Positions 36,238 to 44,400 are shown, counted from the stretch's first letter. The stretch is DNA of 64,000 bases from Cryptosporangium aurantiacum (GCF_900143005.1 NZ_FRCS01000005.1:1-64000); one strand, 5' to 3'. Numbers and translations: made by a program. The notes: generated by a model not told the origin, from the sequence alone.

Positions 36238-36720
36238 GTGAACCGTCACACGTATCGGCACGTCCTCGGGCACTTCGCGACCGGCGTCGTGATCGTCACC
36301 GCCGCCACCGCGCCCGGCCCGGTCGGGCTCTCGATCAACTCGTTCACCGCGGTCTCGCTGGAGCCACCGCTCGTCGGGTTCTTCCCCGCGGTGACGTCCC
36401 GGTCGTGGCCGTCGATCGAACAGGTCGGCGCGTTCTGCGTGAACGTGCTCGCGGTCGACCAGGAGGCGCTGGCGCGGCGGTTCGCCGGAGCGGTCGCCGA
36501 TCGGTTCGCGGGCGTCGGATGGCGTCCCTCGCCCGTCTCTGGTGCGCCGGTGCTCGACGGCGTCATCGCGTGGATCGACTGCATGCTGGAGTCGGTGCAC
36601 CCGGCCGGGGACCACGTGTTCGTCACCGGTCGGGTCAGCGCGTCCGGGCTCGGCGCCGACAACGACCCGCTGGTGTTCGCGCACGGCCGCTACCGCCGGC
36701 TCGCGCCCCCAACGGGCTGA
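36238..36720 (+). CDS. Flavin reductase family protein (FMN-binding split barrel)
   Basis: This 160-residue enzyme of the HpaC/flavin reductase-like family reduces FMN or FAD with NAD(P)H, often for a partner monooxygenase. Signatures are the N-terminal GHFATGVVIVTA, the flavin-contacting GLSINSFTAVSLEPPLVGF, and SRSWPSIEQVGAFCVNVL. The C-terminal DNDPLVFAHGRYRRL motif is also typical. GTG 36238 is used; the domain begins within ten residues. No two-component monooxygenase is adjacent; the divergent MDR oxidoreductase shares its promoter region. Confidence 0.92.
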   Translation: MNRHTYRHVLGHFATGVVIVTAATAPGPVGLSINSFTAVSLEPPLVGFFPAVTSRSWPSIEQVGAFCVNVLAVDQEALARRFAGAVADRFAGVGWRPSPVSGAPVLDGVIAWIDCMLESVHPAGDHVFVTGRVSASGLGADNDPLVFAHGRYRRLAPPTG

Positions 36721-36749
36721 AAGCTTTGTCGACGCATCCGCCTACGGGG

Positions 36750-37406
36750 TCAGTCTGCTGCCGCGAACACCTCGGCGATGAACGGCCGTAGCACCCCGAC
36801 GACGTCCTGTACGGCGTGCGACGTGTCACCGCTGGCCACCGTCGCGTGGCTGATCGCCAGCCGGACGATCGTCTCCGCGAACACCCGCACGTCCGCCGCG
36901 GCGAGCGTCGGCCAGTGCGCGCCGATCACCGCGATCAGCCGTTCCCGCGCCACCTCGATCACCGGCAGGCCCTGGGTCGTGACCAGCGGCAGCAGGTCGC
37001 TGCTGCCATCACCGCAGAGGATCGCCTTCACCATCAGGTTGTCGGCGGCACCGGTGAGGAACGCGTCGAGCGCCGCCTCCACCGCCGCGTAGGGGTCGTC
37101 GGCGTGCGCGGCGACCGCGCTCTCGACGCTGCCCAGGAAGCGGTCCGCCTCGCGGAGGATGTAGTGCTGGGCCAGTTCCTCGCGGGAGCCGAACAGCTGG
37201 TAGACGGTCTGCCTGCTGACCCCGGCCGCGTCCGCGACGTCGGCCATCCGGGTCTGTTGCCAGCCCCGGTCGCGCACCAGCACCTCGACGGCGTCCAGCA
37301 CGGCCTCGCGCATGCCTGCGCGAGCCCGTTCGACGTACCGGCGCCGACCCTCGGAAGACTGTGCGCCTCCCAAGGGCCCCGCGCCGACGAACTCGTCCGT
37401 GCTCAA
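36750..37406 (-). CDS. TetR family transcriptional regulator (AlkU-like position)
   Basis: This 218-residue regulator has an N-terminal TetR helix-turn-helix (AVLDAVEVLVRDRGWQQTRMADVADAAGVSRQTVYQLFGSREEL, with the recognition helix in the second half) and an all-helical ligand-binding domain. TTG 37406 is chosen because it overlaps the alkB stop by 4 bp; ATG 37314 is a shorter alternative just before the DNA-binding domain. Co-transcription with alkB mirrors the TetR gene found after alkane hydroxylase genes in actinobacteria. It probably represses the alkB promoter in the absence of a hydrophobic inducer; that is inference. Confidence 0.87.
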   Translation of the reverse strand: MSTDEFVGAGPLGGAQSSEGRRRYVERARAGMREAVLDAVEVLVRDRGWQQTRMADVADAAGVSRQTVYQLFGSREELAQHYILREADRFLGSVESAVAAHADDPYAAVEAALDAFLTGAADNLMVKAILCGDGSSDLLPLVTTQGLPVIEVARERLIAVIGAHWPTLAAADVRVFAETIVRLAISHATVASGDTSHAVQDVVGVLRPFIAEVFAAAD

Positions 37407-38590
37407 GGGGCTTCCGCGGCGAGGGCACCGCCGGGCCGGGGGCCGTACCGCGCGAGCAGCTGGGCCCGGGCGGGCTGATGCAGGTTCGCCTGGTCGAGGT
37501 CGCCGCCGTAGTGGGCGATCACCCGCGGATCCATGATCCGGCGCCAGAGCGGGGGAAAGAGCGCCACGACGATCATCGTGGCATAGCCCGCCGGAAGCTG
37601 CGGTGAGGTGTCGAACGTCCGCAGGATCTGGTACCGCCGGATCGGGTTGGCGTGGTGGTCGCTGTGCCGCTGCAGCTGGTAGAGGAACATGTTGGTGACC
37701 AGGCGATTCGAGTTCCAGCTGTGCTGCTCGTCGACTCGCTCGTAACGTCCGCTCTCGCCCACCCGCTGCCGGCACAGGCCGTAGTGCTCCAGGTAGTTGA
37801 CGACCTCCAGGAACGAGAAGCCGAGCACCGCCTGGGCGATCAGGAACGGGATCAGCCCCGGTCCGAAGGCGACGGTGAGCACGACGAACAGCGCGAGCGT
37901 CATCGCCCATGCGTTCAGCACGTCGTTGCGCCAGGACCAGCGGTTGCGCTTCCGCAACGCGAATCGGCTGCTCTCGAGGTGCCACGCCGACTTCAGGCTG
38001 CCCCACACCGTCCGGGGCCAGAACCGCCAGAAGCTCTCCCCCAACCGGGAGCTCGCGGCGTCCTCGGGAGTGGCGACCCGGGTGTGGTGACCACGGTTGT
38101 GCTCGACGTAGAAGTGCCCATAGGCGGTCGGCGCGAGCGCGATCTTCGACAGCCAGCGCTCCAGGCTCTCGCGCTTGTGCCCGAGTTCGTGCGCGGCGTT
38201 GATCGCGATGCCGTTCACGGTGCCGATCGAGACCAGGACGCCGAGCAGGCCGACCCATCCGAGGTCACCCTGCTGCCACTGCCAGGACCCGAGTACCAGG
38301 CCACCGAGCTGGAGCGGCAGGTAGAGGTAGGTCAACCAGCGGTAGTAGCGGTCGGACTGCAGCGTCTTCGCCGCGTCCTCGGGCGGGTTCCCGACGTCGT
38401 CACCGCCGACCATGTCGACCAGTGGGATCAGGACGAAGACCAGGCCTGGCGTGAGCCACCACCAGCCCTCGACTCCGGTCTGCGACACGATCCCGTAGCT
38501 CAGGAACGGCAGCATCGGAACCATGATGGCCGACGGCCACAGGTACCGGCGGCCGTCGCGCCACGAGATTCTGCTGGTTTCGGTCGACAT
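37403..38590 (-). CDS. alkB: Alkane 1-monooxygenase
   Basis: This 395-residue integral membrane di-iron hydroxylase oxidises medium-chain n-alkanes to 1-alkanols. The histidine boxes that bind iron are present: HELGH (about residue 135), EHNRGHH (about residue 165) and LQRHSDHHA (about residue 310). The family motif NYLEHYG is also visible, with about six membrane helices between. Length fits a stand-alone AlkB; it lacks the C-terminal rubredoxin fusion of some relatives. The enzyme needs rubredoxin and rubredoxin reductase, and neither is encoded nearby. ATG 38590 begins MSTETSRISWRDGRRYLWP, with a plausible upstream promoter (TTGTCA, 17 bp, CACAGT on the minus strand). Confidence 0.94.
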   Translation of the reverse strand: MSTETSRISWRDGRRYLWPSAIMVPMLPFLSYGIVSQTGVEGWWWLTPGLVFVLIPLVDMVGGDDVGNPPEDAAKTLQSDRYYRWLTYLYLPLQLGGLVLGSWQWQQGDLGWVGLLGVLVSIGTVNGIAINAAHELGHKRESLERWLSKIALAPTAYGHFYVEHNRGHHTRVATPEDAASSRLGESFWRFWPRTVWGSLKSAWHLESSRFALRKRNRWSWRNDVLNAWAMTLALFVVLTVAFGPGLIPFLIAQAVLGFSFLEVVNYLEHYGLCRQRVGESGRYERVDEQHSWNSNRLVTNMFLYQLQRHSDHHANPIRRYQILRTFDTSPQLPAGYATMIVVALFPPLWRRIMDPRVIAHYGGDLDQANLHQPARAQLLARYGPRPGGALAAEAP

Positions 38591-38682
38591 TGTGCTGGGT
38601 CCTCTCCGGTGAGGCGGGAGTCGGACCTCGACACCGCTCAATGGCATCGAGTCGCTGGTTCGACTGTGGCAGCGATCACCCG

Positions 38683-38711
38683 CGCTGACAAGAGGCTCGG
38701 AAATGTCAGCG
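38683..38711. promoter_or_regulatory. Inverted repeat upstream of alkB (candidate TetR operator)
   Basis: CGCTGACA and TGTCAGCG are perfect arms 13 bases apart in the alkB/crgA-like intergenic region. One arm overlaps a TTGTCA -35-like box of alkB (38691-38686), so a bound TetR would block RNA polymerase. Further TGTCA half-sites lie just beyond, at 38716-38720 and near 38734. Confidence 0.55.
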
Positions 38712-38799
38712 GAACTGTCACGATCCGGATCTGTGTCATCGACCGCGACAGGCGCTACTCTCCGGTACACGTGACGGCTGCCACACCCTCGGAGGGACC

Positions 38800-39063
38800 A
38801 TGACCGCACCGGGAAACCAGGGACCGTACGCCGCGACCGGACGCCCACCGTCCGCTCCGTGGGTCGGCGCACTCTCGACCGGCCTGACGTTCCTCGGCGC
38901 GGCCTGGATCCTGGCGTACACGCTGCTCTCGGTGCCGGCGCTGGAGGCACTGGGCGCCTGGAACTACATCGGCGTCATCGGGCTGGTCGTCGTGGTGACG
39001 CTGCTCGGCAAGGCGTGGCACGGCCAGGACTACGAGCGCCCCACGCGTACGTCCCGAGTCTAG
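38800..39063 (+). CDS. CrgA-like cell division membrane protein
   Basis: This 87-residue protein has two membrane helices (residues about 25-45 and 55-72) and a motif order like CrgA (UPF0233): Pro-Trp before helix 1, then LGAWNYIGVIGL in helix 2 and KAWH after it. CrgA interacts with FtsZ/FtsI and coordinates septation in actinobacteria. It is shorter and more divergent than the copy usually found near pknAB/gyrA, so it may be a second paralog; identity is moderate confidence. GGAGGG lies 4 bases before ATG 38800. It is divergent from alkB and convergent with malic enzyme. Confidence 0.6.
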   Translation: MTAPGNQGPYAATGRPPSAPWVGALSTGLTFLGAAWILAYTLLSVPALEALGAWNYIGVIGLVVVVTLLGKAWHGQDYERPTRTSRV

Positions 39064-39073
39064 AAACGACAAA

Positions 39074-39101
39074 GGACGCTCCGCCGCGCGGCGGAGCGTC
39101 C
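39074..39101. terminator. Bidirectional terminator
   Basis: The 14-bp perfect palindrome GGACGCTCCGCCGC / GCGGCGGAGCGTCC, followed on the plus strand by a T-rich stretch (TGGTTTT), lies between the convergent crgA-like and malic enzyme genes. Confidence 0.85.
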
Positions 39102-39110
39102 TCGTGGTTT

Positions 39111-40307
39111 TCAGACGCGGGCGACGCCGTCGGCGCGGGCTGCGGCGGCGACGGCCGCGGCGACGGCGGGAGCGACGCGGGGGTCGAACGGGCTCGGGAT
39201 GATGTGGTCGGCCCGCAGTTCGCCGGCCACCACCGCGGCGAGCGCCTCGGCGGCCGCCAGCTTCATGCCCTCGGTGATCGCGGTCGCCCGGACGTCGAGC
39301 GCGCCACGGAAGATGCCCGGGAACGCGAGCACGTTGTTGATCTGGTTCGGATAGTCGCTGCGCCCGGTCGCCACCACCGCGGCGTACTTGTGCGCGACGT
39401 CCGGGTGCACCTCGGGGTCGGGGTTGGCCATCGCGAAGACGAAGCTGTCCGGCGCCATCGTCGCGACCGCGGACTCCGGCACCTTGCCCGCGGACAGCCC
39501 GATGAACACGTCCGCGCCCTTGAGCGCCTCCTCGATCGAGCCGGTGATCGCCGCCCGGTTCGTGATCGCGGCGAGCTCGCTCTTCACCGGCGTGAGGTTG
39601 TCCCGGCCGACGTGGATGACGCCACGGGAGTCAGCCACCGCGATGTCACCGACGCCTGCCGACAGCAGCATCTTCGTCACCGCGACGCCGGCCGCGCCCG
39701 CCCCGGAGACCACGACCCGCAGATCGGCGAGTCTCCGGCCGGTGAGCCGGGCGGCGTTCTGGAGCGCGGCGGTGGCGACGACGGCGGTGCCGTGCTGATC
39801 GTCGTGGAACACCGGGATGTCGAGGCGCTCGGCCAGCATCGCCTCGACCGCGAAGCACCGCGGCGCGCTGATGTCCTCGAGGTTGATGCCGCCGAACGAT
39901 GGTGCCAGCCGAACGACCGTCTCGACGATCTCCTCGGGGTCGGTGGTGTCGAGACAGATCGGGATCGCGTCGATGCCGCCGAACTTCTTGAACAGCACCG
40001 CCTTGCCTTCCATCACCGGCATGGCGGCCTTCGGGCCGATGTTGCCCAGGCCGAGGACGGCGGTGCCGTCGGTCACCACGGCGACGGTGCGGGACGCCCA
40101 GGTGAACTCGTCGAAGAGGGCAGGCTCGGCCGCGATCGCGCTGCAGACCCGGGCGACGCCCGGCGTGTACGCGATCGAGAGGTCGTCGCGGTCGGCGAGC
40201 GGAATCGTCGCGGCGATCTCCATCTTGCCGCCCCGGTGAGCGGCGAAAACGGGGTCGGGACCGTCACCGGTCTCCAGCGCGGAGGTATCGATGGGTAGGG
40301 CGCTCAC
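39111..40307 (-). CDS. NAD(P)-dependent malic enzyme
   Basis: This 398-residue enzyme oxidatively decarboxylates malate to pyruvate, linking the TCA cycle to gluconeogenesis or NADPH supply. It is the short bacterial form without a phosphotransacetylase domain. Motifs include the substrate tyrosine in SIAYTPGVARVC, the VVTDGTAVLGLGNIGP metal/substrate loop, the metal ligands in EDISAPRCFAVE and FHDDQHGTA, and the Rossmann loop VVSGAGAAGVAV. GTG 40307 is preceded by GAGGAG. Confidence 0.94.
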   Translation of the reverse strand: MSALPIDTSALETGDGPDPVFAAHRGGKMEIAATIPLADRDDLSIAYTPGVARVCSAIAAEPALFDEFTWASRTVAVVTDGTAVLGLGNIGPKAAMPVMEGKAVLFKKFGGIDAIPICLDTTDPEEIVETVVRLAPSFGGINLEDISAPRCFAVEAMLAERLDIPVFHDDQHGTAVVATAALQNAARLTGRRLADLRVVVSGAGAAGVAVTKMLLSAGVGDIAVADSRGVIHVGRDNLTPVKSELAAITNRAAITGSIEEALKGADVFIGLSAGKVPESAVATMAPDSFVFAMANPDPEVHPDVAHKYAAVVATGRSDYPNQINNVLAFPGIFRGALDVRATAITEGMKLAAAEALAAVVAGELRADHIIPSPFDPRVAPAVAAAVAAAARADGVARV

Positions 40308-40492
40308 GGGGGCTCCTCGACTTCGGGTGTGCGGCGGCGACGACGAGCACGGCTCATCGCCCGGCAGTGCGGCATGACCCCACGGTCGTGGGTGCGGCGT
40401 CGCGTCACCCGGGGGTCGCCCGGAGATAACACAGGATTCTCGCACGGGTGAATCGATCAGGTGTACCACGTGCTGGGACGGAGTGCGGTGAT

Positions 40493-40903
40493 TCACTCGG
40501 TCCCGGCGAGATCCCTCCGACTCAGAATACCGACGCGACGGAGGGGCCAGCAGCGCGCCACGGCCCGCCCGTAGACCTCGGCCGGGCCGTAGCGGCGCGA
40601 GTCGTCGGCGACCGCTTCGTTGTCCGAGGCCAGCCACCAGCCACTACCCGCCCGGCGGACCGCCCGCTTGACGACGAGCAGCTCAGGGCGGGCGGGAAAG
40701 GCGCCGACGACGACGTCGCCGGCGCGGATCCGGCGGGTGCGGCGCACCAGGATGTGGTCGCCGTGCCGCAATGTCGGAACCATCGACGGACCGCTGACGA
40801 GGATGTGCACCCACCGCGAGCGTCCCAGCGACCGCTCCGCGGCCGTTCCGGACTCCGGCGGCCCGGAATCCGGCGGTAGTGATGCGGCCCCCGGCTGGGC
40901 CAT
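40493..40903 (-). CDS. sodX: Nickel-type superoxide dismutase maturation protease
   Basis: This 136-residue S26-type serine peptidase is predicted to remove the leader from SodN. The nucleophile Ser is in SGPSMVPTL and the general-base Lys in LLVVKRAVRR, as in signal peptidase I-like enzymes; the C-terminal membrane segment of true signal peptidases is missing. It is divergent from sodN, the usual arrangement. ATG 40903 is chosen; the frame is open upstream but without conservation. Confidence 0.9.
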   Translation of the reverse strand: MAQPGAASLPPDSGPPESGTAAERSLGRSRWVHILVSGPSMVPTLRHGDHILVRRTRRIRAGDVVVGAFPARPELLVVKRAVRRAGSGWWLASDNEAVADDSRRYGPAEVYGRAVARCWPLRRVGILSRRDLAGTE

Positions 40904-41040
40904 CCGGTACCACCGGCCCTTCCGTGCTCGAAACCGTCCGCAGAACACCTGCCCGCGTCGAAAGCGCGCCGGTGAACCGGGAGTAGGGTTCGGGCTGTAG
41001 TCGTTCGTCGGACGCATCATCCCACCGGAGGACTGAGACC

Positions 41041-41445
41041 ATGCGGTTGCCGCGCTTCCTCGCGCCGCGCACTGTCGCACATGCCCACTGCGACCTGCCC
41101 TGCGGCGTCTACGACCCGGCCCAGGCCCGGATCGAGGCGCAGTCGGTCAAGGCGATCATCGAGAAGTACCAGGGGAACGAGGACCCGGTGTTCCGCACCA
41201 GGGCCATCCTCATCAAGGAACAGCGGTCCGAGCTCGTCAAGCACCACCTGTGGGTGTTGTGGACGGACTACTTCAAGCCGCCGCACTTCGAGAAGTACCC
41301 GCAGCTGCACCAGCTGTTCAACGAGGCCACCAAGCTGGCCGGTGCGGCCGGCGGCAAGGGCACGCTGGACGTAGCGGTCGCCGACCAGCTCCTCGGCAAG
41401 ATCGACGAGATCGCCGAGATCTTCTGGGAGACCAAGAAGGCGTGA
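41041..41445 (+). CDS. sodN: Nickel superoxide dismutase
   Basis: This 134-residue precursor of cytoplasmic Ni-SOD detoxifies superoxide. A 15-residue leader (MRLPRFLAPRTVAHA) precedes the mature N-terminus HCDLPCGVYDP, the nickel hook in which His1, Cys2 and Cys6 bind the metal. The remainder is the four-helix bundle (HHLWVLWTDYFKPPHF). ATG 41041 has GGAGGA nearby. Cleavage by the divergent SodX is expected. A hairpin followed by TTT comes just after the stop. Confidence 0.97.
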   Translation: MRLPRFLAPRTVAHAHCDLPCGVYDPAQARIEAQSVKAIIEKYQGNEDPVFRTRAILIKEQRSELVKHHLWVLWTDYFKPPHFEKYPQLHQLFNEATKLAGAAGGKGTLDVAVADQLLGKIDEIAEIFWETKKA

Positions 41446-42089
41446 CGGCCGACGACCAGGCGCCGGCTGCCTCCACCTCGGTGGGGGCAGCCGGCGTTTC
41501 TCATTCGGCCGTGCTCTATCTGGTGCGCCACGGCGAGACCGAGTGGTCGAGGTCCGGTCAGCACACCAGCCACACCGACCTCCCGCTGACCGAGACCGGC
41601 GAGGCCGTCGCGCTGGCGTTGAAGCCGGTGCTGGCCTCGGTTCTCGGCGGGCGGCCGCCGGCGTTGGCGCTCTCCAGCCCGCTGCAGCGCGCGCGCCGCA
41701 CCGCGGAGCTGGCCGGCGTCCCGGTCGAGCTCGACGAGGACCTCCGCGAGGTCGACTACGGCGACTACGAAGGCATCACCACGCCGCAGATCCGGGAACG
41801 CGACCCCGGCTGGACGGTCTGGACCGGTGCGGTGCCCAACGGAGAAACCGCCGAAGAGGCAGGCAGGCGGATCGACCGGGTTCTCGACCGAGCCCGGAAA
41901 GCGCTGCCGAACGGGCACGTCGTGCTGTTCGCGCACGGCCACATCCTGCGGGTGTTGACCGCACGCTGGCTGGGCCTGCCCGCATCCGAGGGGCGGCTGT
42001 TCGCGCTCGACACCGCGACGATCGGCGTCCTGGACACCGAGCACGACCGACCGGTCGTGCGGCGCTGGAACGCGCCGGCGGCGTGGTGA
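41442..42089 (+). CDS. Histidine phosphatase family protein
   Basis: This phosphoglycerate mutase-like phosphatase has the catalytic motif LVRHGETEW, a second Arg in SPLQRARRTAEL, the acid Glu in REVDYGDYEG and the second catalytic His in LFAHGHILRV. Substrate unknown. The start is uncertain. GTG 41442 overlaps the sodN stop by 4 bp and gives 215 residues with a low-complexity 23-residue N-terminus, but that stretch is encoded by a terminator-like hairpin. GTG 41511 gives 192 residues and begins directly at the catalytic strand. It overlaps the next gene by 4 bp. Confidence 0.87.
   Translation: MTADDQAPAASTSVGAAGVSHSAVLYLVRHGETEWSRSGQHTSHTDLPLTETGEAVALALKPVLASVLGGRPPALALSSPLQRARRTAELAGVPVELDEDLREVDYGDYEGITTPQIRERDPGWTVWTGAVPNGETAEEAGRRIDRVLDRARKALPNGHVVLFAHGHILRVLTARWLGLPASEGRLFALDTATIGVLDTEHDRPVVRRWNAPAAW
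41461..41499 (+). terminator. Rho-independent-type terminator after sodN
   Basis: A 17-bp stem (CGCCGGCTGCCTCCACC / GGTGGGGGCAGCCGGCG, one T-G pair) followed by TTT starts 15 bases after the sodN stop. It overlaps the first codons of the histidine phosphatase frame if that gene starts at GTG 41442. Confidence 0.75.
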
Positions 42090-42571
42090 GCTGGCGGGTT
42101 CGTGAGGCGACCCCGGACGACGTCGCCGACATCGTGGCGATGGTGCACGAGCTGGCCGCCTACGAGAAGGCGCCGGACGAGTGCACGCTGACGGTCCCGC
42201 AGCTCGAGACGGCCCTGTTCGGGCCGTCTCCGGCGCTGTTCGGGCACGTCGTGAGCCGGGCGGACGATGATGCCGTGGTGGGCTTCGCCGTGTGGTTCTT
42301 GAACTACTCCACCTGGCGTGGCGTCCACGGGATCTACCTGGAGGACCTGTACGTCCGGCCGGAGGCGCGCCGCGGCGGCGCCGGCCGTGCTCTTCTCTCC
42401 CGCCTGGCGCAGATCTGCGTCGAACGCCGGTACGCCCGGCTGGAGTGGTGGGTACTGGACTGGAACACCCCCGCTCGGGACGCGTACGCCGCGATGGGGG
42501 CGAACGCGCTCACCGAGTGGATCCCGTACCGGGTCGACGGCCAGGACCTCCTCCGCCTGGCCGGCGGCTGA
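42086..42571 (+). CDS. GNAT acetyltransferase, diamine N-acetyltransferase (SSAT)-like
   Basis: This 161-residue acetyltransferase uses acetyl-CoA. The pattern ELAAYEKAPDE, FLNYSTWRGVHGIYLEDLYVRP, RGGAGRALLSRLAQ (the CoA pyrophosphate loop) and WNTPARDAYAAMGA closely follows spermidine/spermine acetyltransferase-like proteins, so a polyamine or similar amine is a likely substrate. GTG 42086 overlaps the phosphatase stop by 4 bp. Confidence 0.9.
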   Translation: MSWRVREATPDDVADIVAMVHELAAYEKAPDECTLTVPQLETALFGPSPALFGHVVSRADDDAVVGFAVWFLNYSTWRGVHGIYLEDLYVRPEARRGGAGRALLSRLAQICVERRYARLEWWVLDWNTPARDAYAAMGANALTEWIPYRVDGQDLLRLAGG

Positions 42572-42577
42572 CCGATC

Positions 42578-42615
42578 CGACACGCCGGGCGGAATCGGCT
42601 TCGGCGGGCGTGTCG
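42578..42615 (+). terminator. Hairpin after the acetyltransferase gene
   Basis: CGACACGCC and GGCGTGTCG form a 9-bp stem about 7 bases after the stop codon, with a 20-base loop that can pair further internally. The remaining sequence to 42939 (about 320 bp) contains no clear gene, but see the anti-sigma factor entry for a possible upstream start at 42757. Confidence 0.55.
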
Positions 42616-42939
42616 ACCGCGTCTGTCGACACCGATCACCACCGCTACTCGCGTGTGGACTCCCCTCCGACCCCACCGAGCCGTAAAGTGCGGGCGGGGG
42701 AACACCGCATAGCGCGACAGAACACCGCACGGCGACGGCGCACGGGGAGGGGTGGCGTGGAGGCGAGGGCAGCTCACCACAGCGGCGGCGCCGCAGCCGG
42801 CCGGGCAGCGAGCCCCGGCGTCCGACCATCCGCTTCCGGCGCGCTCCTCGCCGGCTACGTCCCCGGTTCGCGTGCACCGGGAGACCCCGCCACCGGGCCG
42901 AGCACCTCGAACCGGCCCAGCACCGCGAAGGGGGACAGT

Positions 42940-43326
42940 GTGGAGGGCGACCCGGACATCGTCCTTCTGACCCTGCCCGCGAACAGCGTTTACCTCTCGG
43001 TGCTGCGTACCGCCACCGCCGGCCTCGCCGCTCGGCTGCACTTCACGCTCGACGAGATCGAGGATCTGCGGATCGCGGTCGACGAGGCGTGCGCGATGTT
43101 GCTGAACGGCGAAGAGCTCCCCGACTCCGAACTGCACTGCCGCTTCACCCTCACCCCTGACGAGATCGCCGTCACCGTGACGCTCCCCGGCGTCCGCCGC
43201 AGTCTGCCCCCGCAGAACACCTTCGCCTGGCAGGTGCTCACCGCACTGACCGGCGAGGTGGACGCCGAGGTCAGCAACGACCAGCTCACCATCGGGCTGG
43301 TCAAGCGGCGGAGCCGCGCCTCGTGA
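42940..43326 (+). CDS. Anti-sigma factor / RsbW-type serine kinase (HATPase)
   Basis: This 128-residue GHKL ATPase is of the RsbW/SpoIIAB type: LTLPANSVYLSVLRTATAGLAARL at the N-terminus, then LDEIEDLRIAVDEACAMLL with the Asn/Asp-box region. It is predicted to bind and inhibit the SigF-type sigma factor encoded immediately downstream, with which it overlaps by 4 bp. GTG 42940 has AAGGGGG before it. GTG 42757 in the same frame has an even stronger GGGGAGGGG site and would add a 61-residue disordered N-terminus. Confidence 0.88.
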   Translation: MEGDPDIVLLTLPANSVYLSVLRTATAGLAARLHFTLDEIEDLRIAVDEACAMLLNGEELPDSELHCRFTLTPDEIAVTVTLPGVRRSLPPQNTFAWQVLTALTGEVDAEVSNDQLTIGLVKRRSRAS

Positions 43327-44369
43327 GCAGCGCGCGACGCCCGGGGGCCGGAAGCCGGAACCCCTCCTCGGATCCCGTGGTACGCCCGGTCGGCCGTCGG
43401 ACCGGCCGGCCCGACGCCACCCAGCACGACCCGTCCCGGGTGCCGGTTCCGGCCGGTCCGGCCGACGACCGCACCACCGACGAGGGCCCGGCCGACGAGG
43501 GCCCGGCCGACGAGCGTCCCCCGCTACGCCGAGCGCCGATGCGGCGCCGGGCCTCGTCGGCGGATCCGGCCGACGCCGCCGACGGGTCGGACGTCGCCCA
43601 CACCGCTGCGGAGCGGGACCGGCACGCGTCGCACGAGCTGTTCCGCCGTCTGCAGGCCTGTGTGCCGGGCAGCCCGGAGTGGCGGGTGCACCGGGACGAG
43701 TTGGTGCGGCGCCACCTGCCGCTCGCCCACTACCTGGTGCGGCGGTTCGCCGGGCGCGGTGAACCGATGGACGACTTGATCCAGGTCGCCACGATCGGCC
43801 TGATCAAGGCTGTGGACCGCTTCGACCTCGAACGCGGGGTCGAATTCTCCACATATGCGACCCCTACCGTCGTCGGCGAGGTCAAGCGACACTTCCGCGA
43901 CCGGGGCTGGGCGATCCGGGTGCCGCGGCGAATGCAGGAGCACACGCTGGCGGTCTCCCGGGCGACCGGCGACCTGTTCGGCCGACTCTCCCGCTCCCCC
44001 ACGATCGCCGAGCTCGCCGGGTACACGCACCTGACCGAGGAGGAGGTGCTGGAGGCGATCGGGTCGGCGCACGCGTACACGACCGTCTCGCTCGACGTCG
44101 AGCTGGCGGACGACTCGCCCGGCGGCGCCGCCCACCCGGCCGCCGGGGACGCTCAGGTGGCGCTGGAGAACGTCGAGCACCGGGCGTCGCTGCGACCGTT
44201 GCTCAACCGGCTCAACCCGCGGGAGCGACAGATCCTCGCGCTGCGGTTCTTCGCGAACATGACGCAGTCAGAGATCGCCGCCGAGATCGGCGTCTCACAG
44301 ATGCACGTGTCCCGGTTGCTCAGCCGGACGTTGGCACACTTGCGTGAGGGTCTGGGACACCCAGAGTAG
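43323..44369 (+). CDS. Alternative sigma factor of the SigB/SigF/SigG family
   Basis: This 348-residue sigma factor has an unusual 110-residue Pro/Ala/Asp-rich N-terminal extension. Region 2 follows (LVRRFAGRGEPMDDLIQVATIGLIKAVDRFD, with FSTYATPTVVGEVKRHFRDRG for -10 binding), then region 3 (RRMQEHTLAV) and a region 4 helix-turn-helix (LNPRERQILALRFFANMTQSEIAAEIGVSQMHVSRLL). It is typical of stress or sporulation sigma factors controlled by partner switching. GTG 43323 overlaps the anti-sigma gene. No anti-anti-sigma gene is adjacent. Confidence 0.92.
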   Translation: MSSARRPGAGSRNPSSDPVVRPVGRRTGRPDATQHDPSRVPVPAGPADDRTTDEGPADEGPADERPPLRRAPMRRRASSADPADAADGSDVAHTAAERDRHASHELFRRLQACVPGSPEWRVHRDELVRRHLPLAHYLVRRFAGRGEPMDDLIQVATIGLIKAVDRFDLERGVEFSTYATPTVVGEVKRHFRDRGWAIRVPRRMQEHTLAVSRATGDLFGRLSRSPTIAELAGYTHLTEEEVLEAIGSAHAYTTVSLDVELADDSPGGAAHPAAGDAQVALENVEHRASLRPLLNRLNPRERQILALRFFANMTQSEIAAEIGVSQMHVSRLLSRTLAHLREGLGHPE

Positions 44370-44400
44370 TGGCTGTTTCGTCACCGTCCGTAAACGGTGT

